Assembly: GCA_963663945.1 (NCBI GenBank)
Contig: OY760687.1
Location: 1,302,001-1,366,000 of the forward strand
Source of the DNA: Bin87 sp963663945
GTDB taxonomy: Bacteria > Chloroflexota > Dehalococcoidia > Lucifugimonadales > UBA3495
DNA length: 64,000 nt
Direction: 5' to 3'
Shown: positions 1 to 9,211 of the stretch, one piece after another
Layout of the letters: the number at the start of each line of letters is the position of its first letter
Numbering within the stretch: the first letter of the stretch is position 1
The notes under the pieces: model-generated
The model's database searches: none
Told to the model about the DNA's origin: nothing
Seen by the model: only the letters and a program-made list of their open reading frames with translations
Program-made: the position numbers and the translations under genes

Positions 1-460
1 GTTGTTGATCGTCACCTATCTGGGAACCGGTGTGTGGAACGTCATGATCGCCATCGCCGCCACCCAGTGGGCCCGATTCGCCCGCATGATTCGAGGTGAA
101 GTCCTCGCCATCCGCGACCGGGACTTCGTGGTGCTGGCGCAGATCTACGGAGTTTCGCCCGGAATGATCGTATGGCGCCACTTGTTCCCCAACGTCATCA
201 ACACCCTGATGGTGCTGACCAGCGTCAGCATCGGCCAGGTCATCCTGCTGGAAGCCTCGCTGAGCTTCCTCGGCCTTGGCCTCGCCCCCGGTGACCCAGC
301 GTGGGGCATCCTGGTTGCGGAAGGACGCGAATTCCTGACCCAGGCGTGGTGGATCGCGCTGTTCCCCGGCCTGGTGATCACGGTGGTCGTGATGGCGTTC
401 AACTTCTTTGGCGACTGGCTGCGCGACTACCTCGACCCCAGGCTGCGGCGGGCCGGCTAG
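1..460 (+). CDS. ABC transporter permease (DppC/OppC type), C-terminal part
   Basis: Inner-membrane permease subunit of a peptide/nickel-type ABC importer. The gene enters from the left edge in frame 2, so its true start is outside the window. About 152 residues remain. They hold the cytoplasmic coupling loop that contacts the ATPase (the EAA-like stretch VVLAQIYGVSPG, followed by the HLFPN that usually closes this loop in the DppC/OppC group) and the last membrane helices, ending in the basic tail DPRLRRAG. The SLSFLGLGL segment is also typical of DppC/OppC. The substrate cannot be told from this fragment and its partner genes lie upstream. Confidence 0.88.
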   Translation, partial: LLIVTYLGTGVWNVMIAIAATQWARFARMIRGEVLAIRDRDFVVLAQIYGVSPGMIVWRHLFPNVINTLMVLTSVSIGQVILLEASLSFLGLGLAPGDPAWGILVAEGREFLTQAWWIALFPGLVITVVVMAFNFFGDWLRDYLDPRLRRAG

Positions 461-750
461 ACGGCTTGCCCGCGGACGGGCGCCAGTTTCGGTTACGCCT
501 GTCCGCCGTTCGGGAGACCCTCGCGGCTCGGGCCGGTGAAACGGACCCGGTCGTCCGTAACACAACCGCTGCCAGGCCCGTTTGATAGTGGGTGTGGCAG
601 GCCCTGAAGCGATGCCGTAAGCAGGCGTCTGCGTGTGGACAATGCTGATTGCCCGGTGCTACCATTTTTTGAAAGATTTTCAACAATCTACGCGTCGCTG
701 GATGAGGTAGCGCAAGCTTCCTCGCTGGCGCACATTTGTGGGACGGTACG

Positions 751-3468
751 ATGACTGCCTCTGCTTCCGCCATGCCCCGCGCTTATGATGCCGCCTCGGT
801 CGAACAGCGCATCTATCAGATCTGGTGGGACGCCGGATATTTCGTACCGCGGATCGATCCCGACCGACAACCCTTCTGCGTGGTGATGCCTCCGCCCAAC
901 GTCACGGGGGAGTTGCACCTGGGCCATGCTCTCACCGCCAGCCTCCAGGACTCGCTGGCCCGATGGCACCGGATGTGCGGTGATCCTACCCTGTGGCTGC
1001 CCGGCAAGGACCACGCCGGCATTGCCACCCAGTGGGTGGTGGAACGCGCCCTGGCTGCGGAGGGCACCAGTCGACACGATTTGGGTCGGGACAAGTTCGA
1101 GGAACGCGTCTGGGAGTGGGTGCGCCTCTACGGGAACACCATCGATGAGCAGCACCGCCGGCTGGGAGCCTCCTGCGACTGGTCCCGCCTGCGGTTCACC
1201 CTGGATCCCGAGCCGGTTCACGCCGTGCGCACGACCTTTGTGAGCCTGTTCAACAAGGGGTTGATCTACCGCCACGAACGCATCATCAACTGGTGCCCAC
1301 GGTGCGCCACCGCGCTGTCTGACCTCGAGGTCGATTACGAGGAGCAGGACGGCAAGCTTTACCACATCCGCTATCCCTCCGCGGACAATCCCGCCGAAGG
1401 CGTCACGGTGGCGACGACCCGGCCCGAGTCCATGCTGGGCGACACCGGCGTCGCGGTTCATCCCGAGGACGAGCGGTACGCTGGCAAGATCGGCGGCACG
1501 GTCACCCTGCCCATCGTGGGTCGACAGATCCCGGTGGTTGGCGACACCGCCATCGAGATGGAGTTCGGGACCGGCGCGCTGAAGGTCACCCCTGGCCACG
1601 ATATCGTCGACTTCGAAATCGGAGAACGACATAACCTTCCCATACTCACCGTCATCGGCTTTGACGGTTGCATGACCGACGAAGCTGGCCCCAAGTACGC
1701 CGGCATGGAGCGCTTCGCCGCACGCGCCGCCGTGGTAGAAGAGCTTGAGGCCATCGGCGCTCTGGAAGGCGTGGAAGACTACCACCACTCGGTGGGCCAT
1801 TGCCAACGGTGCAACGAAGTGGTGGAACCGCTCATCAGCCTGCAGTGGTTCCTGAACGTGGGCAAGCATGACCAACCGGGCACCATCGCCGGCAACGCCT
1901 ACGCCGCCGTGGTCAATCAGGACATTGAAATCGTCCCCGATCGGTTCTCCCGCGTCTATCTGAACTGGCTGGAGAACATCCGCGACTGGTGCATCAGCCG
2001 TCAGCTTTGGTGGGGCCACCGCATTCCGGTCTGGTACTGCGGCGCTTGCGGCGATCACTCCGCTCTCGTCGACGATCCGGCGGCGTGCCCCAAGTGCGGC
2101 AGCGCGGACATCGAACAGGAAAGCGACGTTCTGGATACGTGGTTCAGCAGTGGCCTGTGGCCTCATTCGACCCTGGGATGGCCGGACGCGGGGTCGGCGG
2201 ACCTCGAGTACTTCTACCCCAACTCGGTGCTGGAAACGGGCTACGACATCCTGTTCTTCTGGGTCGCCCGTATGATCATGCTGGGCATCGAAAACACGGG
2301 CGACGTTCCGTTCCGGTCGGTGTACCTGCACGGCATGGTTCTTGACGCCGAGGGCCAGAAGATGAGCAAGACCCGCGGCAACACCCTGGACCCGCTGGAC
2401 CTGCTTGAGCAGTACGGCACCGACGCGCTGCGGTTCGCGCTGACCACCGGCACGGCGCCCGGGAACAACCTGCGCCTCGGCGACGAAAAGCTGGAATCGG
2501 CGCGCAATTTCGCCAACAAGATCTGGAACGCCGCGCGTTACGTGATCACCGTCATCGAAGCCCGGGCAGCTGCCGGCCAGGGTGAACTTGGCGATTGGTA
2601 CCACCTTCCGGCTCCGACGCACCGCGAGGACCGCTGGATCGTGAGCCGCCTGGATGAACTCACGGCCATCGTGAACCATGGGCTGGCCACGTTTGAACTG
2701 GGCGAGGCCCAGCAGAAGATCTACGACTTTGCGTGGAACGATTTCTGCGACTGGTATATCGAGATGGCCAAGGTGCGGCTCCGGGTTGCCGACTCGGTCG
2801 ACGCAACCGCGGCCGCGGCGACTTTGGTCCATGTTTTGGAGCGTTTGCTCCGCCTCCTGCACCCGTTCATGCCCTTCGTCACCGAGGAGATCTGGCAAAA
2901 CCTGACTGCGCGCGTTCCCGCGCCGGAAGCGGGACTCCCCGCGTCCATCATGGTGTGCCCGTATCCCCAGGTCGACGAGCCACGCTCAGCGCCGGACGCC
3001 GAGGCCGACGTGGATATCGTGATGCAGACCGTGCGCGCGGTGCGCAACATGCGCGCCCAGTTGCGCATACCGGCGGGCCAAAAATTGGAGGCCGCGATTG
3101 AAACCAACGGCATGCGGGCGGTCGTAGAGGAGGAGCAGGAGGTGATCTGTGCCCTGGCTCGGGTGGAACCGCTGCGGGTGTTGGACGCAGGCGAAGCTGA
3201 TGCGATGTCAGGCGTCAGCCTGGTGGTCAATCCGCTGGTCGTGCGCCTGCCCCTGGAAGAGGTGGATCTGCAGGCCGAGTCCGACCGTTTGCACCGGGAG
3301 CTGGAGTCCAAGCGTCAGGACGAAACACGCAAGGAACAGCTGCTGGCCAACCCCAATTTCGTTTCCAAGGCCCGCGCTGAGGTCGTTGAAAACGAACGCC
3401 AACGTTTGCGTTCGCTGACCGAGGAACGTCAACGTATCGAGGACATCATCGCTCAGCTTGGTGTGTAG
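751..3468 (+). CDS. valS: valyl-tRNA synthetase
   Basis: Charges tRNA-Val with valine in the cytoplasm. The class I signatures are present: HLGH (the HIGH motif) near residues 56-59 within PPPNVTGELHLGHAL, and KMSKT (the KMSKS motif) near residue 537, followed by RGNTLDPLD. Also visible are GKDHAGIATQ, the editing-domain TTRPE and a C-terminal coiled coil rich in Glu/Arg typical of ValRS. The length of 905 residues is normal. ATG 751 is preferred over TTG 736 because the family starts near here and GGGACGG lies upstream. I saw no T-box in the 290-bp leader. A long open frame on the opposite strand is only its shadow. Confidence 0.97.
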   Translation: MTASASAMPRAYDAASVEQRIYQIWWDAGYFVPRIDPDRQPFCVVMPPPNVTGELHLGHALTASLQDSLARWHRMCGDPTLWLPGKDHAGIATQWVVERALAAEGTSRHDLGRDKFEERVWEWVRLYGNTIDEQHRRLGASCDWSRLRFTLDPEPVHAVRTTFVSLFNKGLIYRHERIINWCPRCATALSDLEVDYEEQDGKLYHIRYPSADNPAEGVTVATTRPESMLGDTGVAVHPEDERYAGKIGGTVTLPIVGRQIPVVGDTAIEMEFGTGALKVTPGHDIVDFEIGERHNLPILTVIGFDGCMTDEAGPKYAGMERFAARAAVVEELEAIGALEGVEDYHHSVGHCQRCNEVVEPLISLQWFLNVGKHDQPGTIAGNAYAAVVNQDIEIVPDRFSRVYLNWLENIRDWCISRQLWWGHRIPVWYCGACGDHSALVDDPAACPKCGSADIEQESDVLDTWFSSGLWPHSTLGWPDAGSADLEYFYPNSVLETGYDILFFWVARMIMLGIENTGDVPFRSVYLHGMVLDAEGQKMSKTRGNTLDPLDLLEQYGTDALRFALTTGTAPGNNLRLGDEKLESARNFANKIWNAARYVITVIEARAAAGQGELGDWYHLPAPTHREDRWIVSRLDELTAIVNHGLATFELGEAQQKIYDFAWNDFCDWYIEMAKVRLRVADSVDATAAAATLVHVLERLLRLLHPFMPFVTEEIWQNLTARVPAPEAGLPASIMVCPYPQVDEPRSAPDAEADVDIVMQTVRAVRNMRAQLRIPAGQKLEAAIETNGMRAVVEEEQEVICALARVEPLRVLDAGEADAMSGVSLVVNPLVVRLPLEEVDLQAESDRLHRELESKRQDETRKEQLLANPNFVSKARAEVVENERQRLRSLTEERQRIEDIIAQLGV

Positions 3469-3572
3469 CCCAAGATTGCCATAATCTGCACGCTAGGCTT
3501 GGAGCGCGGAGAGTCCCAAACTGGCAGAATATCTCTCGTTGATCCATATCGCCCGTGAGCAGGAGACCCTAG

Positions 3573-4220
3573 ATGTCGCGCAAAGTCGCCCGTGTTTCGA
3601 TATTAGGTGTAATCGCCGTACTTGTTGTCGCCGCCACCACCGGTTGTTTCTTTGGAGGCGGAGAAGAACCTGAACCCACTGCTACACCTGACCTTGCGGC
3701 CACAATCGCTGCCGCCGTGGCAGCCGCCGTTCCTACCGAAACTCCTATTCCGCCGACCAACACCCCCGAGCCTCCCACACCCGAACCGACGCCAGACCTC
3801 CCCGCCACCGTGGCTGCCATGATCGCGGCCGCCGAAGCGGCGCGTCCCACTGCCACCCCTCTGCCCCCGCCGACTCCGCTTCCCACCAACACGCCAGCGC
3901 CTACCGCCACACCGGCGCCGACCGCGGTCCCTACCGCTACTCCCGTTGGCAACCCGGCCAGCCAGATTCCCTGCATTGTGGTTGGCGTGGTTAGCGACAA
4001 CGTGGGCCCAGTCAGAAATGCTCTGGTGATGGCCGTGAGCAAGGACGGAAACGACCGCATCGTGGCGGAGTACAGGTCAGACTCTGAAGGCAGGTATCAG
4101 CTCTCTATCACCGAGTTCGATCAGTTCTTCGATATTTTCGTCGGCGGCAACGACACCGGATCGGACACGCCCAGAACCTCCACCGGTTGCCGGGAAATCC
4201 GCGACTTGAGAATCAACTAG
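3573..4220 (+). CDS. Thr/Pro-rich lipoprotein with a small C-terminal beta domain
   Basis: Predicted secreted lipoprotein of unknown role. A hydrophobic signal peptide ends in the lipobox ATTGC with Cys25. A low-complexity linker follows (about residues 30-150) made of Pro/Thr/Ala repeats, containing two related Ala-rich pieces (DLAATIAAAVAAA and DLPATVAAMIAAA) that may form short helices. Residues 155-215 look like a carboxypeptidase-regulatory or Ig-like module (VVGVVSDNVGPVRNALV, then SDSEGRYQLSI). An AGGAG site lies 7 bases before ATG 3573. The start CFFGG is shared with the lipoprotein at 34644-36503. Function is not known; a surface adhesin or scaffold is only a guess. Confidence 0.8.
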   Translation: MSRKVARVSILGVIAVLVVAATTGCFFGGGEEPEPTATPDLAATIAAAVAAAVPTETPIPPTNTPEPPTPEPTPDLPATVAAMIAAAEAARPTATPLPPPTPLPTNTPAPTATPAPTAVPTATPVGNPASQIPCIVVGVVSDNVGPVRNALVMAVSKDGNDRIVAEYRSDSEGRYQLSITEFDQFFDIFVGGNDTGSDTPRTSTGCREIRDLRIN

Positions 4221-4239
4221 CGCTCAGATACGCCTACTC

Positions 4240-4275
4240 AGCCCCGAAGGATATCCGCCTTCGGGGCTTTCTGTT
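4240..4275 (+). terminator. rho-independent terminator
   Basis: A perfect 10-bp stem, GCCCCGAAGG (4241-4250) with CCTTCGGGGC (4258-4267), has a 7-base loop and is followed by TTTCTGTTGT. It lies 20 bases after the lipoprotein stop and separates that gene from aroE. Confidence 0.85.
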
Positions 4276-4335
4276 GTCTGGTAAAATGTCGCGCGTCCCT
4301 CAACCGTTCTCATCCCGCGCTTTCCGCTGCTCTGA

Positions 4336-5208
4336 ATGAAAATGAATTCCGCGCTCGGCATCATCGGGCACCCCATCGGACACTCGATATCGCCCCGCTT
4401 TCAACAGGCTGGGCTGGATCATCTGACTGTCGACCACCGATACCTGCCCTACGATGTTGCTCCTGATCTGGTTGCGGAATTCGTCGCATCTCTGCGTGCC
4501 GACGCAGTTCAGGGCATCAACGTCACCGTCCCGCATAAGGAAGCAGTGATGCCTTTCCTGGACGAGATTGACGACTGGGCGGCGGAAGCGGGAGCTGTCA
4601 ACACGATAGTCAATCGCAATGGCCGGCTTATCGGCTACAACACCGACGGCTACGGGTTCCTTCGCGCCCTGCGAGAGTCAGCCGGCCTTGACCCAGCCGG
4701 CAAGCACGCCCTGATCCTGGGGGCCGGCGGGTCCGCGCGCGGAGTGGTACAGGCGTTGCTCCGGGCTGACATCTCGGAACTGGTCATCGCCAACCGGACC
4801 TTGCAACGAGCCGAGGCGCTGGCCGCACTTGCCGCCAATCGCGACGTACCCGCGCGGGCGATTGAGTTGGACGCGGTCCGGTCGGACGGCATCTCTGATC
4901 AGACTGACCTGATCGTCAACTGCACGTCTCTGGGTATGCACCACGGACCAGATGAGGACGCGTCACCCCTTTCGGCGTCGCAGATACCGCCGTCGGCTCT
5001 GGTCTACGACCTCGTGTATAATCCCATGCTGACCCCGTTGCTCAGGGAGGCGGACTCGGCTGAAGCTCCGACCCTGGGTGGCATTTCCATGCTGGTGTAC
5101 CAGGGCGCCGCGTCGTTTGAGCTGTGGCTGGATCGCCCCGCCCCCGTTTCCGTGATGATGGATGCGGCGATGGCGGCCATGCGCGAACGCGAAGCCCAGG
5201 CACGGTAA
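4336..5208 (+). CDS. aroE: shikimate dehydrogenase
   Basis: NADPH-dependent reduction of 3-dehydroshikimate to shikimate in aromatic amino acid synthesis. The substrate site is visible as SISP (17-20), NVTVPHKE with the catalytic Lys68, N89/T90 in AVNT, and D104 in GYNTDG. The dinucleotide fold is GAGGSARGV (about 129-137), and the C-terminal LVYQGAASFELW is typical. The length of 290 residues is normal. ATG 4336 and ATG 4342 are both possible; neither has a strong ribosome site. The next gene, aroC, follows after 25 bp, so the two probably share a transcript. Confidence 0.96.
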   Translation: MKMNSALGIIGHPIGHSISPRFQQAGLDHLTVDHRYLPYDVAPDLVAEFVASLRADAVQGINVTVPHKEAVMPFLDEIDDWAAEAGAVNTIVNRNGRLIGYNTDGYGFLRALRESAGLDPAGKHALILGAGGSARGVVQALLRADISELVIANRTLQRAEALAALAANRDVPARAIELDAVRSDGISDQTDLIVNCTSLGMHHGPDEDASPLSASQIPPSALVYDLVYNPMLTPLLREADSAEAPTLGGISMLVYQGAASFELWLDRPAPVSVMMDAAMAAMREREAQAR

Positions 5209-5233
5209 CCCCAACTCTGGAGGGCGAGATCCG

Positions 5234-6421
5234 ATGATACGTTGGTTTACGGCGGGCGAATCCCACGGTCAGGGACTGATGATCATCGTTGAAGGCGTTC
5301 CCGCCTACCTGCCCCTGGATGAGGAGTACATCGCGCACCACCTGGGCCGCCGGCAACGCGGCTACGGCCGTGGTGGGCGTCAGCAGATCGAACGCGACCA
5401 CGCCCACATCCAGACTGGCGTTCGCCACGGCTACACCCTGGGCAGCCCCATAGGGATGCTGCTGGAGAACCGGGACTGGGTCAACTGGCAGGACGCCATG
5501 GCGGTCGAGTACATCGAGAACCCTTCCCAGGAAGGCCGCAACCGTCGCGTCACTCGCATTCGCCCCGGTCACGCCGACCTGCCCGGCGCCATGAAGTACG
5601 GCTTCCACGACGTGCGCAACTCATTGGAGCGCGCCTCCGCTCGCGAGACTGCGGGGCGGGTGGCCGCCGGCGCCGTGGCCATGCGCCTGCTGGAGGAGTT
5701 CGGCATCAAGCTTCACAGCCACGTCATCTCCATCGGCCGCATCCACGCCGATCCTCCGGAACACGACGCCATCGACTGGGATGCCGTGGAGGAATCGCCC
5801 GTCCACTGCGCGGACAACGCCGCCGCGGAGAAGATGATGGCCGAGGTGGACGCCGCACGCGAGGCTGGCGACACCGTGGGCGGGACAGTGGAAGTGATTG
5901 CGGAAAATGTGCCCATTGGCCTCGGTTCCCATGTCCACTGGGACCGCAAGATCGACGCTAAGGTCGCCCAGGCCCTGATGAGCATCAACGCCGTCAAGGC
6001 GGTGAGCATTGGCCCCGGCTGGGAGTTGATGGACGCCTGGGGCTCCGAATTCCAGGACGTCATCGAGCCCGTCACGGATCCGGACAACCCGTGGCAGCGC
6101 AAGACCAATCGCGCCGGTGGTACCGAAGGCGGTATGACCAGCGGCCCGCCCTTGGTGGCCCGATTCGGCATCAAGCCCATTGCCACCCTGCACAATCCGC
6201 TGCCGTCGGTAGACCTGGATACGGGCGAGCCTGTCCAGGCTCACTTCGAACGCAGCGACGTCTGCCAAGCGCCGCCAGCCGGGGTAATCGGCGAGGCCAT
6301 GGTCGCATTGGTCCTGGCCGATGCCTTTATGGAAAAGTTCGGCGGCGACAGCATCTCCGAAACCCGCCGCAACTTCGAGGCTTACCAGGCAACCGTGGGC
6401 CCGCGCCTGCGCTACAGCTGA
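5234..6421 (+). CDS. aroC: chorismate synthase
   Basis: FMN-dependent anti-elimination of phosphate from EPSP to give chorismate. Family signatures are GESHG with His11, RRQRGYGRGGRQ, RPGHADL, RASARETAGRVAAG, GGMTSG and the C-terminal RSDVCQAPP. There are 395 residues. The open frame continues upstream into aroE, but ATG 5234 begins with the conserved MIRWFTAGESHGQ and has GGAGGG 9 bases upstream, so it is the start. It follows aroE in the same pathway. Confidence 0.97.
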   Translation: MIRWFTAGESHGQGLMIIVEGVPAYLPLDEEYIAHHLGRRQRGYGRGGRQQIERDHAHIQTGVRHGYTLGSPIGMLLENRDWVNWQDAMAVEYIENPSQEGRNRRVTRIRPGHADLPGAMKYGFHDVRNSLERASARETAGRVAAGAVAMRLLEEFGIKLHSHVISIGRIHADPPEHDAIDWDAVEESPVHCADNAAAEKMMAEVDAAREAGDTVGGTVEVIAENVPIGLGSHVHWDRKIDAKVAQALMSINAVKAVSIGPGWELMDAWGSEFQDVIEPVTDPDNPWQRKTNRAGGTEGGMTSGPPLVARFGIKPIATLHNPLPSVDLDTGEPVQAHFERSDVCQAPPAGVIGEAMVALVLADAFMEKFGGDSISETRRNFEAYQATVGPRLRYS

Positions 6422-6458
6422 CTGCCTCTGAGCCCTGGCAAGAGGCCCTCGGGGATTG

Positions 6459-7463
6459 ATGAAATACGGTGTAACCCTCCTACCCAGTTCCTACGAGTCC
6501 TTCCGTCGCCACGTTCGTCTGGCCGAGGATGTGGGATTCGACTACATCGGCGTTGCGGATTCTCAGTCCTTGTTTCGCGAGTTGTTCGTCTCGCTGGCCG
6601 TGGCGGCCACCGACACCTCCCGAGTTCACCTCGGGCCGTCGGTTACCAACCCGTTGACCCGGCATCCGGCGGTTACCGCTTCTGCCATCGCCTCGTTGCA
6701 GGAACTTTCCCGGGGACGCGCTTTTCTCGGCATCGGCACCGGCGATAGCGCCATCCTGAACCTGGGTCTCCGGCCGGCGCGCATGCGCGCGCTGCGTGAC
6801 TACGTCGCCGCGGTTCGAACCTTCCTGTCCGGTGAAAACGCGGAGTATCAGGGTCGGGATGCCCACGTCCGTTGGAGCCGCGACCACGTGCCGATAATGA
6901 TGTCCGCGGAAGGTCCCCGTACCCTGCGCATGGCTGGCGAAATCGCTGACCGGGCCATGATCCACACTGGGCTCACGCCTGAAATCCTCGCTGACACGGT
7001 GTCGCGCATCCGCGAGGGCGAGTCTGATGCGGGCAAACCCGCGGGGTCCACCGAGGTCTGGGCATTTGCCAAGTGCAATATTGCCGACGACCACGCCGAT
7101 GCTATCGAAGAGATTCGGATGGCCCTCGCCGCCAGCGCTCATCACGCCTTCCGTTTCACCCTGGAAGGTAAGCACGTGCCGCCGGAACTTCACGAGGCAA
7201 TGCAGATGATCCAGGGTGAGTACGTCCCAGCCGAGCACGAGCAGGTGGGCGAAACCCGTAACGCCGCACTGTCCGATGAACTCGGGGTGACCGATTACCT
7301 GGCCGATCGGTTCGCCGTGGTGGGTACTCCTGACGAGTGTCGCGCCAAGGTTGCCCAGATCGATGAGTCTGGCGCCGACGTGCTGCAGATCACTGCCATC
7401 AGCCACGATCCGGCCGACATCATTCGCCGCTTCAGCGAGGAAGTTATCGCTCACCGGTCATAA
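6459..7463 (+). CDS. LLM-class flavin-dependent oxidoreductase
   Basis: TIM-barrel enzyme of the bacterial luciferase-like superfamily, which uses FMN or F420; the substrate is unknown. Seen are the N-terminal YGVTLLPSS strand, HLGPSVTNPLTRHP, the family motif ELSRGRAFLGIGTGDS, and the C-terminal VGTPDECRAKV. The length of 334 residues is normal for the F420-type branch (mer-like), but the cofactor cannot be assigned by eye. ATG 6459 is directly preceded by TTG 6456; AGAGG lies about 13 bases upstream. Two more LLM genes occur at 47522 and 51470, and a flavin reductase at 58629 could supply reduced flavin to them. Confidence 0.9.
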   Translation: MKYGVTLLPSSYESFRRHVRLAEDVGFDYIGVADSQSLFRELFVSLAVAATDTSRVHLGPSVTNPLTRHPAVTASAIASLQELSRGRAFLGIGTGDSAILNLGLRPARMRALRDYVAAVRTFLSGENAEYQGRDAHVRWSRDHVPIMMSAEGPRTLRMAGEIADRAMIHTGLTPEILADTVSRIREGESDAGKPAGSTEVWAFAKCNIADDHADAIEEIRMALAASAHHAFRFTLEGKHVPPELHEAMQMIQGEYVPAEHEQVGETRNAALSDELGVTDYLADRFAVVGTPDECRAKVAQIDESGADVLQITAISHDPADIIRRFSEEVIAHRS

Positions 7464-7486
7464 CGGTGACGTGAAAGGACAAAAAT

Positions 7487-7514
7487 GTAGGGGCGAATAT
7501 TCATTCGCCCCTAC
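7487..7514. repeat. palindromic repeat / hairpin between convergent genes
   Basis: A perfect 12-bp inverted repeat, GTAGGGGCGAAT and ATTCGCCCCTAC, with a 4-base loop. It lies between the plus-strand LLM gene and the minus-strand ferredoxin gene, so it could stop transcription from both sides. Palindromes of the form GTAGGGGCGA...TCGCCCCTAC are dispersed repeats in many bacterial genomes; I see one copy here. Confidence 0.75.
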
Positions 7515-7537
7515 TGCTTGGCGTCGTGCCGTGCGTG

Positions 7538-7762
7538 CTACGGGAACAGTATTTCACCTGTTTCCGCGTCCTCCACGGTAATCGCTGTCACCGGGCAGTT
7601 CTCTGCGGCTTCGATGATGGTCTCCTCGGGATCTCCGGCCGCGTCCTTTACATAAGACTGCCGGTCGTCATTCAAGCCAAACGTGTTTTCCGCAAAGGTC
7701 TCGCACATGGCGTTGCCCACGCACACGTTATAGTCCACGGTGATTTTCAACTGTCGGGGCAT
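7538..7762 (-). CDS. ferredoxin, three-Cys (3Fe-4S type), P450 partner
   Basis: Small electron carrier of 74 residues. The cluster ligands are Cys14 and Cys20 (CVGNAMC) and Cys56 (ENCP). The C-x5-C...CP pattern lacks a fourth Cys, which fits the 3Fe-4S or hybrid ferredoxins that feed bacterial P450s. An AGGAGG site lies 8 bases upstream of ATG 7762. It starts 69 bp after the P450 at 7832-9061 on the same strand, so the pair are probably co-transcribed. No ferredoxin reductase is in the window. Confidence 0.92.
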   Translation of the reverse strand: MPRQLKITVDYNVCVGNAMCETFAENTFGLNDDRQSYVKDAAGDPEETIIEAAENCPVTAITVEDAETGEILFP

Positions 7763-7831
7763 CGGGGTAACCTCCTCATGATGGTCAGGCTAAACGGGAA
7801 TGTTTGCCAATTTGATAGCGGCGGCCGGTCG

Positions 7832-9061
7832 CTAGCGTGTTGCAACCGGCAGGTTCAGCAGAGTGCGCTGCCCAACGCTGGGCAGGTATTCCAACTCGTT
7901 CGGGTCGGTGTCCAGTTCAAACCCCTCGAACCGGCGGGCGAGTTCGGCGAATGCTTCCTGCCCTTCCAGCCGCGCCAGGGTCGCCCCCAGGCAGTGGTGC
8001 ACGCCACTCCCAAAGGACACATGGGGGTTCGGGTTGCGCGTGATGTCCAGTCCGTTGGGATCCTGGAATATCTCGGGGTCGCGATTGGCCGATGAGATAA
8101 CCCATCGGACGCGATCATCCTTGCCTACCGTCTGCCCGTCGCCCATGTCCACGTCCTGCGTCGCGATCCTCTGGATGGATTTCAGGGGCGAATCGTACCG
8201 CAGCACTTCCTCAACCGCATTTACGATGTGGGCGTCCGGGTCGGTTCTGAGCAGGTCAAACTGGTCGGAGTGCTGGGCGAACGCCAGGACTCCGTTGGAG
8301 ATCAGGTCGTTGGTCGTCTCGTGGCCGGCGACCAACAGCAGCAGTGCGTTGGCCAACACCTCGTCGCGGGTGTAGGCGCCCATGATTTCGCCTTTGCAGA
8401 TCACGGACAACAGGTCATCGCCCGGGTCGCGGACCCGCTCGGCGACGATGGGCGCCAGGTAGTCGGTAACCGCCTGAACGCCTTTGGCGTACATTCGGAT
8501 CCGGTCCGGCTGGTTGCCGTCGAACCCGCACATCCGACTGCAAAGTTCCTTGACGAAAGCTCGGTCGCTGGTCGGTATGTCCATCAGGCCGGCGATGATG
8601 CTGTAGGTGAGCGGCGTGGCGAAGTCGTGCATCACGTCCATTCTGCCCGCGCCCTGGAGATCGTCCAGCAGGTCGCTCACGGTCTGGCGTACCAGCGGGC
8701 GCCAGGTCTCCATCGCCTTGGGCGTGAAGTATCCGTGGACCACCTTGCGCTTTTCCCTGTGCTTCGCGCCGTCGTTCTGGGTGAACTGGGCTGCTCTCCA
8801 CTGACGGACCGCGGCGAACAGTTCCATGTCCTCTTCAGGGATGGAGGCAGCAGGGGGAGCATTGTCCCGCAGTGCCACTTCCGAGGAGAAGTATTCCGGA
8901 TGCCGGGCCGTCCACACCAGCCGTTCGTAGCTGGTCACCATCCACATCTGGTACCGCTCGTTCCAATGAACCGGAGCTTCCGACCGCAGCGCTCCAAAAT
9001 AGCCATACGGATCGCGAATCGCGTCGGCGGAGAACAGGTCGTCGTGGATGTTTGCGGGCAT
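7832..9061 (-). CDS. cytochrome P450 (1 of the 4-gene array)
   Basis: Soluble bacterial class P450 of 409 residues. The haem-binding loop FGSGVHHCLG has ligand Cys357. The I-helix oxygen-activation motif is AGHETT, and the K-helix ExxR is in EEVLRYDSP. A GAGGGG site precedes ATG 9061. It is followed by a ferredoxin gene that likely delivers its electrons. The substrate is unknown. It is less similar to P450s 2 and 3 of the array than those are to each other. Confidence 0.95.
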   Translation of the reverse strand: MPANIHDDLFSADAIRDPYGYFGALRSEAPVHWNERYQMWMVTSYERLVWTARHPEYFSSEVALRDNAPPAASIPEEDMELFAAVRQWRAAQFTQNDGAKHREKRKVVHGYFTPKAMETWRPLVRQTVSDLLDDLQGAGRMDVMHDFATPLTYSIIAGLMDIPTSDRAFVKELCSRMCGFDGNQPDRIRMYAKGVQAVTDYLAPIVAERVRDPGDDLLSVICKGEIMGAYTRDEVLANALLLLVAGHETTNDLISNGVLAFAQHSDQFDLLRTDPDAHIVNAVEEVLRYDSPLKSIQRIATQDVDMGDGQTVGKDDRVRWVISSANRDPEIFQDPNGLDITRNPNPHVSFGSGVHHCLGATLARLEGQEAFAELARRFEGFELDTDPNELEYLPSVGQRTLLNLPVATR

Positions 9062-9143
9062 GGAGAACCCCTCAATGGGCGTGCATCGGTGCGCTCAAAA
9101 TTATCACAAGCGGTTCGACAATTCAAACGGAATCCGTGCTCAA

Positions 9144-9178
9144 AAACATGGCCGACGGCCACTGATGCGACCGTCGGC
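9144..9178 (-). terminator. rho-independent terminator after P450 2
   Basis: Read on the minus strand, an 8-bp stem (GCCGACGG / CCGTCGGC at 9171-9178 and 9151-9158) with a 12-base loop is followed by CATGTTTTTGAG. It lies about 34 bases after the stop of the P450 at 9212-10483, so that gene is probably transcribed apart from the P450-ferredoxin pair below it. Confidence 0.65.
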
Positions 9179-9211
9179 TCACTGTCGGAGAGGAACTTGC
9201 GTGTGCGCTTG

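Noticed and set aside
461..750. T-box or other riboswitch before valS
   Set aside because: No T-box consensus, specifier loop or antiterminator could be recognised in the 290-bp leader.
688..2898. 736-codon open frame on the minus strand
   Set aside because: Antisense shadow of valS, caused by high GC; no family motif.
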